NCBI RefSeq assembly: GCF_014805685.1
Contig: NC_060893.1
Span: 15,534,273 to 15,598,272, forward strand
Source: Silurus meridionalis
Lineage: Eukaryota; Chordata; Actinopteri; Siluriformes; Siluridae
Direction of reading: 5' to 3'
Length of the DNA: 64,000 nucleotides
A program made the translations under genes and the position numbers. Of the stretch, positions 42,375-53,785 are shown one piece after another. The stretch's first letter is position 1. The number at the start of each line of letters is the position of its first letter. The notes below the pieces were generated by a model. The model was not told the DNA's origin. It did no database searches and saw only the letters and a program-made list of their open reading frames with translations.

Positions 42375-44470
42375 ATAATTACTAATCACATATTAATTAC
42401 TTAAGACAAAACAGGCACCAGGGTTAAAAAGTACCTCCCCATGAAAAGTATTTCTGAAAGCATTTTTCTCTCCCTCTCTTTCTCTCTCACTCTCACTCTA
42501 AACAGACATGCACTTATGAGCCTTGTAGATCAGCATTTGTCTTTCTTCCAGTCTTTGTGCTTCAGCTCAGTTTTACTAATATAAAGAAAACCGACAGCAT
42601 CCGAGACCCACCACTGTGAGTTTGTGTGCTTGACGATATTATATCAGATTCTGGTCAGGGAAATTGGAATGAAACTATATCAGATTTATAACATTCATGA
42701 CAAATCCATTATTAAATACAATATGGTTTAAAGGTATAATAATAATGTGCATAGCAAGAGGGATTTTACATTTTTATATCATTTTTATGTTTAGATTTAA
42801 AGTATGACTTTATGTTAAAAAAGCATGAGAACTTTTCAAGGACTAGACATTGGTCTATCTTCTTGCTAAATTAAGACAACAATATATTTAATTGTGTACA
42901 CTAGAACAGAATCACCAATCTAAAGTATTCTTTTAACAAGTTTCCCTCTCATGCATTTCCAAATAATGAAACAAGATGTGAGTTTTCCATCAGGAATTGT
43001 CACAAAGTTTCCTGAACTAAGTTTCCTGTATATATTTAACAGTTGTGTAAGCAGGCGAAGACCTCCCCTCTCCTGAAAGCTGCCACCTTAACACCGGCTG
43101 AACGAGCAATAAACACTACTCTTAATTACAGGCTGCCAGTCTGGCGGTATCTGATGTAGGCCCATATTTCTCCTCTCAGCCTGGTAGAGACATAGAATGT
43201 GACAGAGAGCTGCAGACTTTCACGCCCTCCTGTGTCCTGCTGGTATCCTGGATCAGACATGGCCTTTATTAGAAGATCATGGTGACCATGGCAGAATTGC
43301 TGGGAATTGTACATTTCCACCTGCCAGGAATCAGAAAGGAGGCATCTGTGAAGCTTAGAAGATCATAGCTGGATGACTGGACCAAAAGACAAGAATTGAA
43401 CAGTCTATTACTGCCTGTCATTTGTAATTGTAGCACTGTGTTCATTGTTAATGAAGTTTGGCATTATGGTTATCTGGAAATTTACTTGGAAGTGCCTTCT
43501 TTTTTTTTCACACTCCTACAAAACATGCATTTGTTGGTTGTATTTTTGTAAAATGTGCCAAAGGTGCTGAAGTTTACTTGTCACTTTTTGTAGTGTATTA
43601 GTTTCATTCTGATAATTGCAATCGACTGCATAGAAAATGTTTCATCTATTGAAAATCCTCTGTAATTATTAACATTGTGCTTAACATTCATTGTATGGTG
43701 AATAAATAAATAAATAATAGTCTCTATATTTCTTATTTCTATTTTTGGAAAAGCAATAAGCAGCTATAGAATTACAGTATCTTTCATAACACAAGTCTTT
43801 TTATTCAGTTTAGTTGATTGCAATGAAGTTTGTGGAAAAAAATCCAAAAGCCTAAGAATTGCCTATAATACCCACATAGCCATGTGCAGTCCGAAACCTG
43901 CTTTGCTGGGACAGACATTTATATAGAAGGCATCTGTTGGCATTGCTACACTAGGTTTATACTTGCATAATTATAAGCTTCTGTTCGCACACTTCAACCA
44001 CTATGTAGGGCAGCAGTGAGTAAATGGACAAAATTCAGCCCACACTTACAAGCAAAAAACACATTCTAACCTGCAGTCACAACAAAACAAAATCCGACAA
44101 ATTGTCTTCTGAACACAAAATCTGAAAACAGATTTCTGTGTTCTATACGCACTAACAAGTACATGTAGGCTAATTAGCCATGGCATATTCAGATCAGTGA
44201 TATACTGTATTTAGATCTGAATGTTGTTACTGGTGTTTATTGTACACAAGATGCTACTAGCAAGAAAGATCATGAAAATTAAATACATTTAACAGTTTAT
44301 GAATGATCTGTAATAGTAAATTATGTCTGCCTTCAATCTGTGTGTGGTTTTAAAAAAATCTCCAAATTATATGTAAAATACCCCAAATTCTTGCTTGCTT
44401 GCTTGCTTTTATGTTTATATATTTAATTTATAAATTGTGGTTTTGGTTAATGGAGTTGTCTCTACATTTT
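42375..44470. other. Intergenic with a candidate conserved block
   Basis: 42470-42500 is a CT-rich simple tract. 43000-43330 is balanced, complex and non-coding (GCAGGCGAAGACCTCCCC, AGAAGATCATGGTGACCATG). The remainder is A/T-rich. Confidence 0.5.
43000..43330. other. Candidate conserved non-coding element
   Basis: Higher GC and higher complexity than the flanks, no repeat landmark, and frames too short to be exons with splice sites. Assignment is by texture only. Confidence 0.27.
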
Positions 44471-44473
44471 CCT

Positions 44474-44631
<158 letters not shown>

Positions 44632-44639
44632 TAATATAT

Positions 44640-44690
44640 ATATTTATATATATATATTAGTCAATATATATATATATATATATATAAAGG
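44640..44690. repeat. TA-rich microsatellite
   Basis: Two TA runs separated by TATTAGTCAA. Confidence 0.9.
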
Positions 44691-46050
44691 AAAAGACTGA
44701 ATGCAGGAAGACAACCTTTTTAGGACAAACCTCTGAAAACAGTGCTAACAGGTGAAAGTGAAAAAAGCAACAACACTTTTATATTTTAAACTGTTATGCA
44801 TAAGGTTAACTGTAATGTGCATCGACTGAAAGGTTGAAAGACTGTTTAAATTTTTTGATACTCAACCTTGTCTACTTCAGCAGTGTTTGCTGTTTACCAA
44901 AATTCAATTACACCTCAAACATTTTTCATGCAGGAAGACTTCTTGACCCAGCAGAGATTGAATGTGTAACCCTAAGAACCAATTAAATTACTCACAAATC
45001 TTTCCTGAACAAAAAAGTGAAAGCATTGTATATTGTAAATGCTTCCAGCTCTTAGTTTCACCAATAAAACAAAACACAATGGACAGGAGAACACAGTAAA
45101 CATTCATAAACAAATTGACCTATATCCTGGAAATTTGAATTTGTGGAGATTGTAAACCATGGTTGTATTATATTTTTTAAAGTATGTGACAGCTTTTATT
45201 CTGTCAGTCTTTAATTATAAACTCTGCATAAAATGCCTCTCGTTACAAAATGCCGGATCATGTTCAGAGGGTTCGGGGCTCTTGGGACCAATGCTGCAGT
45301 GAAGCATCTTCAATGTGTGCCAGATAAAAACTGGAGAGAAGCAACAGCTGGGCTCTTTTTTGCCCGCTCATTTGCCCATTTGTCAATGCCCCCACCATCT
45401 TCATTACAAGAACCATTGAAATCAGTGCATGAGCCTGGCAGCTTTCTTTCAGCTGTGACATTATTCACAAGTAGCAACAACTCCCATTCAGTTCACATCT
45501 GTCATGAAGTGCAATTAGAAGCGCTTGCATTTTAAACACGAAGGCGATGGGTTATTCATCACTACATGCAGAGTATCTGTAGGCATGATTAAAGTTAACC
45601 CTCTATGAGAAGTCATCATTCAAGAAAATTATTTTTAGAAATGCCATTTCTGCTAGTATAAATGTTAGTATAAATCAGTTATAATTCAATCATAATTGAA
45701 AAGGAAAAGTCCTTTAAAAATGGAATGAACATTAAACCAATAAAATTTAATTAAGTCTGTTTGAAGTCACTTTATAACCTGGAACTGTTACAACTTGGAA
45801 ATAAAATTGTTATTTAATTTTTTATTAATCCAGATCAAGTATTATTTGTATTATTTTGTTATGAATCTATAACAACTATTTAATAATGCAGGGATGGTAT
45901 GAAAGCATGGAATCCTAGCAAAATTACTGATATGAACACTAATATAATAAAACATTTATTGTAATATTGCATAAGCATTGTAAAAAATACAATATTTTTA
46001 TTAGCATTGTAGATTCTTGGAAGGTCTATTCTTTCCAAGAACAAGGGAAA
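44691..46050. other. Intergenic with a strong candidate conserved block at 45190-45570
   Basis: No gene is supported. The block is described separately; its flanks are A/T-rich. Confidence 0.55.
45190..45570. other. Candidate conserved non-coding element (best in window)
   Basis: About 380 bp of balanced, high-complexity DNA in an A/T-rich setting. It has GACAGCTTTTATTCTGTC (a near palindrome) next to TTTAATTATAAAC, a homeobox-type word, and several GCAATTAGAAGCGC-like motifs. Open frames of 100 (plus) and 65 (minus) codons overlap here, but neither resembles a known protein and neither has clear splice sites. Long overlapping frames on both strands are expected of GC-richer DNA. Confidence 0.35.
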
Positions 46051-46054
46051 CAAA

Positions 46055-46203
46055 GCAGGGATGTGACATCAGTCCATTGCAGCATTTACACACATTCACA
46101 CCTAGGGGCATGGGGAACATGTGCAAAACTCCACACAGATTGTAACCCTGTTTCAGGATTAAACAGGGCCCTGAAGCTGCTAGGCAGCATGGTGACCTGA
46201 TGT
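46055..46203 (+). repeat. Dispersed SINE-like repeat R2, shortened copy
   Basis: GTCCATTGCAGCATTTACAC, TTCACACCTAGGGGCA, then directly GGGGAACATGTGCAAAACTC and AGGGCCCTGAAGCTGC...GCATGGTG. The middle of R2 is deleted. Confidence 0.55.
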
Positions 46204-46309
46204 GTCATGGCTGCAGCTGCATTTAGAAGTTAGATGATTAGCCAAATGAAGTCCAGTTGTTTGCAAATGTGTTCTCAATATAAATTCACCTGTTCCTTGA
46301 AGGCCTTAG

Positions 46310-46870
46310 AGTTTGTTACAAAACAACTAAACAAATAGTATTCCGAAGACGAAGGCACTATCAAAACATTCTGAAAATGATCAGGCTTTGGAAAAAGATC
46401 TCACTTATAAGCATCATGTGGAGCACTGTTAAATCTAATATTTAAAATATAGACTTAATGTGGCATAACCACATCCAGCCTAGAGTAGATCATTGGTCAG
46501 ATAAGCTAAGAGACCAACTAAAAGAGATCCACAATTAAGATGGGAGAACCTGTTTACAAGACAGCCATAGTCTGGACACTTGATAAAGTAGGGCTTTTTG
46601 GATGAGTGGTAAAAATAAAGGTATTTCTGAAAAAAAGGACATGTGAAATCCCTTTTTAGGGTTCTGCAAATATATGGTAAATGTTTTCTGGTCTGATGAG
46701 AGTAGATTTTTGGCTTTGTTCAAATAACTATGAGAGCACCATGGTGAAATGTTGTGTTCAATAATCCCCAATGAATCTGACACAGCTTGAACAATTTTGG
46801 CAAGAAGAATGGACAAACATATCAGGATCTATATGTGCAAAGCAGATCTGTGAAGAATTGTAGGTATAAT
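46310..46870 (+). mobile_element. Tc1-like transposon remnant (third family)
   Basis: The plus strand keeps transposase-gene landmarks: TAAGATGGGAGAACCTGTTT, ACTTGATAAAGTAGGGCTTT, GGTATTTCTGAAAAAAAGGA and TTTTCTGGTCTGATGAGAG (first catalytic Asp in ...WSDE), then AAGAATGGACAAACATATCA near the C-terminus. Most of the DDE core between these is deleted. Confidence 0.6.
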
Positions 46871-47464
46871 AGTGGTTATATCCAGCATTAACCTAGATTA
46901 GGAATACACTCATTCAAAACTGGGATTAATTAGTCACTGATGCACCTACTGGCATCTTTTTGGAGAATGGGTGAAAACCCAGAAATAACTCACAGTTTTT
47001 AAATGTTTTACATTTTTATAATAAAGACCCTTTAACTCTATAGCTAATGTTTCTGTTCAGAGACAATGATTAAGTGGATGTTTTTCACTATTATAGTTTG
47101 CCATGTCTAGATGAGAGTTACCTCTTCAAAGTTATATTCGGTTAAAGCATGACAGCCGAACATATCCATTGTTCCAAAAAAAAAAAATTCGAATTTGGAT
47201 TAATACAAATAAATAAAAAAAATGGCTATTGACAGAGCAGTTATATTTATGACTGGTTACATTCCTACCTGAAGGATAGAGAAGCTGGTAGAGATTTTGA
47301 GGGCTGAAAGGATGTTGAAGGTACAACAGAAACATTAAAAGCTGATGCTATACTCACCTCCTTACAACGGCACCACAAGGAGTCTACTTCCCACACATCA
47401 GTCTTAAAAGCATGCTCTGGATTACAATGTCATAGACACCTACACTCACACATACACACAGAAG

Positions 47465-47525
47465 CGCGCACACACACACACACACTCGCTCTCTCTCTCT
47501 CTCTCTCTCTCATACACACACACAT
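47465..47525. repeat. Compound CA/CT microsatellite
   Basis: CA repeat, then CT repeat, then CA repeat. Confidence 0.95.
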
Positions 47526-48718
47526 AGAAAGAGATTTCAACAAATGAAAAAACACAATGCCAAAGATCTGGAAAACGCTATGCAATGCAGTGACAGAAGG
47601 TTGAGGCAAAGTGCTCAGATCTATTCTCTTTCTTTAATGCTACTGTTGGCAGTAGTTTGATTTGGCATGCATGAGAGCGTAGATGAAACTTGGCTTCTCA
47701 ATCTTTTAAATTCTTGGATTTTATCAGAGATTCAGCGATGATGTAATTCCTTACACCCCCTCATTTTGAGCAATGCGTGTTGATGCGTGTTGTTTACGAG
47801 AGCTGAGCTTTATGTGACCATCATGCAGCATTGCCATGTGAGTGCAAACGCTTCTGACTGTTATCCTACTGCAATAAACTAATGCTTTGTGTAGTAATAT
47901 GATCACATTCAGAGAGAATAATTGAGAGAAGTATTTATCTTTTAGTTGTGTGTGGGGAAAAAGCAGGAAGCATCATGTTGTATGTGTTCTACTGGCACCG
48001 GATCTTTTCTGATACACCAAATTGAAATACCCTTGTCTCTCTTTGTTGCTTTATTTTTTATATCGCAGAGTTATTGAATACTCAATTTTGACTGGTCAGA
48101 GGAGGTTTATTCGTTTTCCAAACCAGCAGCTCCATAATAGTATTAGCTGCAAGGTTTACTTGTGTCAGTATGTTATTGGTCTCTATAGAAACAACTTACA
48201 CAGGGACTTGTATGAATAATGTCCCACAAAAACAGTTTAAAAAGCATACGCAATTAAAATGGTGAAGTCTGCTGTCAGGAGAAATGTATTGAGCATTTTT
48301 TTCCACTCTTCCGTGTTGCAGACGTAAAGCTTTAACTTTACATTTTAACACAGAAAAGAATTTTGGACTCTACAACACTCGATACATCTCATATTATCTT
48401 CAAGATAGAGAGAAAAAGAGAAGCTAGTGGGGGATGACTGTAAGAAAATGCTAAAAGTGATAACAGGAACTAATTCAACATTAAATTTTAAGATAAATGG
48501 TTAAAATAAATTTACATTTATGTTGTTTGACATTTGTGGTCCTAATTGTCTGGTATATACTCTTTAGGATGTGCTGCCCCTAGAAAATTATCAGTGTCTG
48601 TGCCATAAGAGTAACACAATGTGCACCATTAATTATATCACCATGACAGCATGGTCTCTTGATTTTTTTTTTTTTTATTCTTTGCTTTATATTAAATTTA
48701 ATAACACTGTATTAATAA

Positions 48719-48758
48719 CACCTACACAACACATAATATCATATGTGTTGTGTAGGTG
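48719..48758. repeat. Perfect 17-bp inverted repeat, 6-nt loop
   Basis: The left arm CACCTACACAACACATA-type sequence at 48719-48735 (beginning CACCTACAC on either strand) pairs exactly with 48742-48758. No T-run or coding gene is next to it, so a terminator role is not suggested. Confidence 0.9.
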
Positions 48759-49439
48759 AACACAATCCAGACACAACCCTAATTAGAATATTCTTCTTCA
48801 TGTGTTTTTTAGACAAAGAAGACACTAGATACAGCTGGTAGACCTGAATAAGGGTCACCAACCATCTCACCAAACATGACAATTTTGCTCATTAAAAAAC
48901 CTGTGAACTGATTTCATTAACTATTCTGCCCTTCTCTATGTTTGCGTTCTGCCCTTTTTGTTTTACAGCACTGTTGACCCCCTTCAGCACTGCAGCAGGA
49001 CAACAGTTTCTATGACGATAGTTTCCATGCCATCTTATTTACCCAGATTCTCTCACTCAGCAGGCCAGATAAATCACATTTTGGAACAAGTGGTGCATCT
49101 TTCTAACTGGCATTCCATTAAAACCCCTATGGGTGCCTATTGCTCTTCTTAAGAGATGGTTGTTGACCAGAGGCTACACACACACATTTTAAAAAGCTCT
49201 CATATGCCACACAAAATACATACAAAAGTCAGACAGAAATTTAGAAAAAATTAATAAATCATAATAGGCAGTGTTTGTCATTTTAATCATATAGTTTTAT
49301 GGATTATGTTGGTGTTTTGCAACAATCCTGCTCATCAAGGCACTGACTAGGATAAAGGAGGTGCTGAAGATGAAAAATACATTGTTCTAAACAGCCTATT
49401 GGGGAACTTCCTGGCATTTGATTATAACCAAATCTACCA

Positions 49440-50547
49440 AATCTATTCATTAACATACTGTGACTCCTGTAATGGCAGTGTGGGCAGGTGCCAAATCCTG
49501 CTGGAAAATAAAATCAGAATCTCCATAGCTGGTCAGCAGACAGAAGCAGGAAGTGCTTTAAAACTTAAAGCACTTAAAACTTAACTTCCTGGTAGTCAGC
49601 ACAGCCGTCTACCAGGAAGTGCTTTAAAACTTCCTGGTAGACGGCTGTGCTGACCTTGGACTTGATAAAACACAGTAGACAACACCATCAGATAACATGA
49701 CTCCCCAAACCACCACTGACTGTGCAAACTTTACACTGGACCTCAAGCAACTTGGAGTCTGTGCCTCTCCTCTCTTCTTTGATGGGACTTTGATTTCCAA
49801 ATGAAATGCAAAATTTTCTTTCCTTTCATTTAAAAAGATGACTTTGGCATATTGAGCAACAGTCCAATCCTTGTTTGTCTTTTGCCCAGGTAAGACACCT
49901 CTGGCATTGTCTCTGGTTCAGGAGTGGCTTGACATAAGGAATGCGTCAGTTGTAGCCCATGGATACGTCTGTGGCCGGTGGCTCTAAAAGCACTGACTCC
50001 AGTTGCAGTCTACTCTTTGTGAATCTCCCCAAATTCTTGCATTGGCTTTGTTTAAACTTTTTCTACCACATTTTTTCCTTCCATTCAACTTTCCATTAAT
50101 GTGCTTCGATACAGCACTCTGTGAACAGCAACTTCTTTAGCGATGACCTTTTGTGTCTTACCCTCCATGTTCCGGGCTGTCAATGATCGTCTTCTGGACA
50201 ACTGTCAAGTCAGCAGTCTTCCCCATGATTTTGTAACCTGAACCGGACTGAGACACAATTTAAAGTCTCAAGAAACCTTTGCAGGTGTTTGGATTTAATG
50301 AGCTGATTAGAGTGCGACACCACGAGTCTCCAATATTGAACTCATAATATTCAAATTTTCTGAGATACTAAATTTTGGGTTTTTATTAGCTGTAAGCCAA
50401 AATCATCAAAATTAAAATAAATAAACACTTGCAATATATCAGTCTGTAAGTAATGAATCTTTATAAAATACGAGTTTCACTTTTGTATTGAATTGCTAAA
50501 ATAAATTTTTTTATATTTAATATTTAAATTTTTGAGATGCACCTGTA
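49440..50547 (-). mobile_element. Tc1-like transposon, one end and broken transposase
   Basis: The right terminal repeat TTGAGATGCACCTGTA is at 50532-50547. The minus strand then gives the transposase start MGKTADLTVVQKTIID (ATG near 50228), followed by a frameshift and stops. Further along are KFCISFGNQ (first DDE region, frame-broken) and the region matching GCACAGACTCCAAGTTGC. The far end is lost near 49440. Positions 49551-49654 contain inverted duplications foreign to the family order. Confidence 0.8.
49551..49654. repeat. Nested inverted duplications (two hairpins) inside Tc1
   Basis: Hairpin 1 has perfect 11-bp arms 49551-49561 and 49565-49575. Hairpin 2 has perfect 25-bp arms 49595-49619 and 49630-49654 with a 10-nt loop TGCTTTAAAA. 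Only one copy of this Tc1 stretch is expected. Confidence 0.95.
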
Positions 50548-50564
50548 TATGAAGTTAAACCAGA

Positions 50565-50690
50565 GGTGTCAGCAGCAAGAAAAACTCCATGAGATGATTT
50601 AAAGAATAAATATTCAGAGGAACCATATTCATAAGGTGAACTTTTCCTCTGTGACACTAAATCGTGTGATTACACTATTATAAATTATAT
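50565..50690 (-). repeat. Retroposon R1 fragment, minus strand
   Basis: AGCAAGAAAAACTCCATGAG, AAAGAATAAATATTCAGAGG and AACCATATTCATAAGGTGAA form an eroded reverse complement of the R1 core at 5580-5660. Confidence 0.45.
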
Positions 50691-50712
50691 GACTTCTACA
50701 ACTATATGTATA

Positions 50713-51080
50713 CAACTACAATTCCAAAAAAGAAAATGGGACACTTTTTAAAATTTTTATAAAAACAGAATGCAATAATTTGTAAATCTCATAAATCCAT
50801 ATTTTATTCTTGAATTGTTGGCTACAACATGTCTCAAAAAAGTTGTGATCAGGCAACAAAACTTTAGAAAAAGTAGGTTGTAGAAAATAAACAGCTGAAG
50901 AAACATTAGCACACAATTAGGCTAATTGACAGCATGTCAGTAAGATGATTGGGTATAAATAGTGAGATAAATTAGAGAGGCAGAGTCTCTCAGAAGTAAA
51001 GAGCAGAACTGCCACAGTATCCAGAAATCTAATAAGCAAGGGTGAATCTTCAACATAATCCACAATTTGCTTGTAAAGGA
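50713..51080 (+). mobile_element. Tc1-like 5' end (same family as 40891-42372)
   Basis: After a TA at 50711-50712 it starts CAACTACAATTCCAAAAAAG and keeps AACAGAATGCAATAATTTGT, CATGTCTCAAAAAAGTTGTG, GATTGGGTATAAATAGTGAG and GGCAGAGTCTCTCAGAAGTA. It stops shortly after the point where the transposase gene would begin. Confidence 0.65.
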
Positions 51081-51084
51081 AAAC

Positions 51085-52025
51085 ATTTGTATTTCTATTA
51101 GTCTTGCTTTATTAGTTATTATATTTTTATTTTTATTATTATTATATAATTATTATTATTAGTGAAAAATAAAAAGACAGATCACTGTCCAAGATTTAAA
51201 TTTTATTAAAATGTTTAGAAGCAAAAAAGAAGGCCTTCTTGGTATAGTATAAATAATTAGCTGTGTTAATAATCATCTTGGGTTATGTGGAATGTTCATC
51301 ATATAAGTCTCTGTGAATCATTGTAGCACTGATTACGTGTTAGAATGAGCTCATTAATGTAAACATATCATTATCTCAGTTTGAGTTTATTTCCATAGCT
51401 GAAAATACAGCTTGCAAAATGCTTTGTGGTGTTTATGAAAACATATTAATCATAATGCCGCTACAAAGTGAATAATGGCGAGTTCAGCCTGTCGAAATGG
51501 TGCTGTTTAAAGGGTTCCTAAATGTAGAAAATGACTGCAAATTTTAATCCAGTTGATCTATGTACTTTTGATAGTTAATTCAATGAGAGTAACAAGAATC
51601 TGAATAATTTGCAATCAGATGTAGAAATAGTAATGAATGCTGATTCTAGCTATTAAACCATTATTTCCACAAAGGCAGTGCAAACATATTTCACTGTTGA
51701 AAACTTTAAAGCATTGCACAACAACCACAAGCAGAAAAGTTTTATACAGTGATAAGTCTGAATTTGAGATTTCTGGTTTGCAAAGGCACCAACATGTCAG
51801 AAAAGGAGTTGGTGAGGAGAATAAGACTGCACATATGCAAGTTTATTTTGAAGCACAGTGACACCTCTGTCAGGGCCTGGGTGCATTTCAGCTAATGATA
51901 TAGAAGTCTTGATGTCAGATAAGACAATTAAGCTACTGAGTGAATTGAATTCTTTGTTGTTTTTAAATAGCACTCAATACAATAGGCATGGTCACTAATT
52001 AGATTTACAGAAATATGGATGTAGA
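51085..52025. other. Intergenic with a candidate conserved block at 51290-51510
   Basis: The block (GTAGCACTGATTACGTGTTA, TGCCGCTACAAAGTGAATAATGG region) is complex and non-coding. The rest is A/T-rich. Confidence 0.3.
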
Positions 52026-52029
52026 TTTA

Positions 52030-52320
52030 GATTCCTAATGAGAAAGCAAGAGAAAACAGTGGAAAGAAAAACTCCATGAAATGACATGACAAAGAATTCA
52101 TGAAAGAAACCAGACTTAAAAGGGATTCTATCCCCTTCTGGGTGACACCAGACAGTGGGATAATAAATCAATACAGTATAGAGCTGTGGAAGAGTAGTGA
52201 CACTTGGTATTTGTGTTGGAAGAATGTTCACTAAGAATTCTGGGATGAGCACGGTCTTTATGATGACATCAGCAGTTGTTAGAAGGCACAAATGTATATT
52301 AATAAAGATGGAATTTTCCA
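52030..52320 (-). repeat. Retroposon R1 fragment, minus strand
   Basis: GAAAAACTCCATGAAATGAC, AAACCAGACTTAAAAGGGAT and CTTCTGGGTGACACCAGACA are the reverse complement of R1 landmarks (compare 5565-5660). Confidence 0.55.
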
Positions 52321-52324
52321 CTTA

Positions 52325-52985
52325 TGATAAACAACTGAGACTTAAACTGTTTTTGTGAAATGCTATATTTGTTATTTCTTATTTTAGGTAATAATAAATA
52401 GCCTGCATGCATGGAAACTCAAAACAGGCCAACATATCACTAAGTTTCTCTTGGAGTGAGACCACTGAGTGTCATAATGATCATTAGTAGAATTTTATAA
52501 TGAAAGAAAATTTTTCCGGGGTCAGTATAGACTACAAACATAAACCCTCAAGGAGCAAGACTGGCCTTTAGTTTCAAACACCACATTTTCTTCTACTTTT
52601 TAATACATATTTAGTTGATTTCATCATTTAAGCTTATTTTATCCTGTAGATTATTCTATTGTGTGTCCGTAGACAAGAACAAAGAATAATAGACCACTTT
52701 TTAGATAAAAGAAAAATTTAGATGGTTTTCCAAGATACTTAGAACAACATTTCAGCTGATTTCTTTATAAAACTCTGTGAACTATAGGGATTGGATGTAG
52801 CTTTGGGGGAAAGTGTAGTCACATTAAATATTGATTTAATTTAGCATTTTCGCCCTGTTTACTGCTCTCAACAGCTCTCACTTTGTATATTTATAAACAT
52901 TTAATTTTTACTACTTTAAAAGCTTCTCTATATGGAATTTTGTTGGCACAACATTGTAGAATTAAATAGATGTTTTTAGGTGGGC
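52325..52985. other. Intergenic, nothing recognised
   Basis: A/T-rich, no signal. Confidence 0.5.
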
Positions 52986-52986
52986 A

Positions 52987-53247
52987 GATTTTTGCATACT
53001 CTAGACTTTCTTTCGGCTTTTCCCATTAGGGGTCACCACAGCGGATCCTCCGCATGTTTGATTTGGCACGTTTTTACGCTGGATGCCCTTCCTAACACAA
53101 CCCTCCTCAATTTATCTGGGCTTGGGACCGGCACTGAAAGTGGCTTGGGTTGGTTCCCTGACCGGGGATCGGACCTGGGCCACAGTGGCGAGAGCGCCGC
53201 ATCCTAACCACTAGACCACCAGGGAACCTTGATTTTTGCATACTCTA
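52987..53247 (-). mobile_element. tRNA-Glu-derived SINE with 17-bp target duplication
   Basis: Perfect direct repeats GATTTTTGCATACTCTA flank the element (52987-53003 and 53231-53247). On the minus strand the insert begins with a tRNA-Glu(CTC)-like head (53225-53154) with box A TGGTCTAGTGG and box B GGTCCGATCC. A 3' body follows with GGAAGGGCATCCAGCG and GATCCGCTGTGGTGACCCCT, ending AAGCCGAAAGAAAGTC. It was probably mobilised by a LINE sharing that tail (inference). Confidence 0.88.
53154..53225 (-). pseudogene. tRNA-Glu(CTC)-like SINE head
   Basis: It has the 72-nt length and arm order of tRNA-Glu. The acceptor arm TCCCTGG/TCAGGGA still pairs, and the anticodon is CTC. The T-arm has one mismatch and a changed loop (TCCGATC), and the anticodon stem has a mismatch. 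It is part of the SINE, not a working tRNA gene. Confidence 0.8.
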
Positions 53248-53439
53248 ACAGTCTCAAATAATTGTACACCCAATGAATGTACTTTTTTTTCCAGATTCTT
53301 CACAGGTTCAATTTTTTTTTTTACTGCATATTTGCATATGGCATGCACCTAAGACCTTGTCCCAAAATAACAGCACTTTTACTGATTTATTTATAGGTAG
53401 AAGCTGAAATTATAAATAGAAATTTCAGTTTAAAACCAA

Positions 53440-53785
53440 CAGTCTATGTTCATAATGCTCGACTGGTACCACCTTTTCTCAGGGTAAGAGGTAAGTATAC
53501 TTCAAGGTGGTGGAATGAACTTTTTCTAGATGTCCGAACAGCAGAGTCACTGGCTATCTTCAAGTGACGGGTAAAGTCTTGAACTCTTCCCGAAACACTT
53601 AAATTAAACCCCTTCTAAGTTTGCTTTGTAAAAAAAAAACTCTCAACAGAGTTGTAGGCTGATTTATCTTAAGGTGTAATCTAGGGTACATTTGTATGTG
53701 TGTGTTCTGATTGTGTGAAGCACCACGACAGCTTAAATTAATTGCCCCAAGGGGATAAATAATAAAGCTCTTAACTACCAGTGTA
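53440..53785 (+). mobile_element. LINE 3' end (C-terminus plus 3' UTR)
   Basis: A plus-strand frame gives VRGKYTSRWWNELFLDVRTA and ESLAIFK, the usual C-terminal block of fish L2-type ORFs. The 3' UTR TGTGTGTTCTGATTGTGTGA, GCTTAAATTAATTGCCCCAA and AATAATAAAGCTC follows. Its last 90 bp are nearly identical to the nested insert at 18120-18205. Confidence 0.65.

Larger units (their letters stand above)
47030..49430. other. Intergenic
   Basis: No gene supported. It contains a CA/CT microsatellite cluster at 47465-47525, a T-run at 48664-48676 and a perfect inverted repeat at 48719-48758. Confidence 0.55.

Noticed and set aside
45233..45535. 100-codon plus-strand frame
   Set aside because: No family resemblance, no splice context, and an overlapping frame on the other strand. 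Better seen as a non-coding block.
53154..53225. Functional tRNA-Glu gene
   Set aside because: Mismatches in the T-arm and anticodon stem, an altered T-loop, and position inside a SINE with target duplications.
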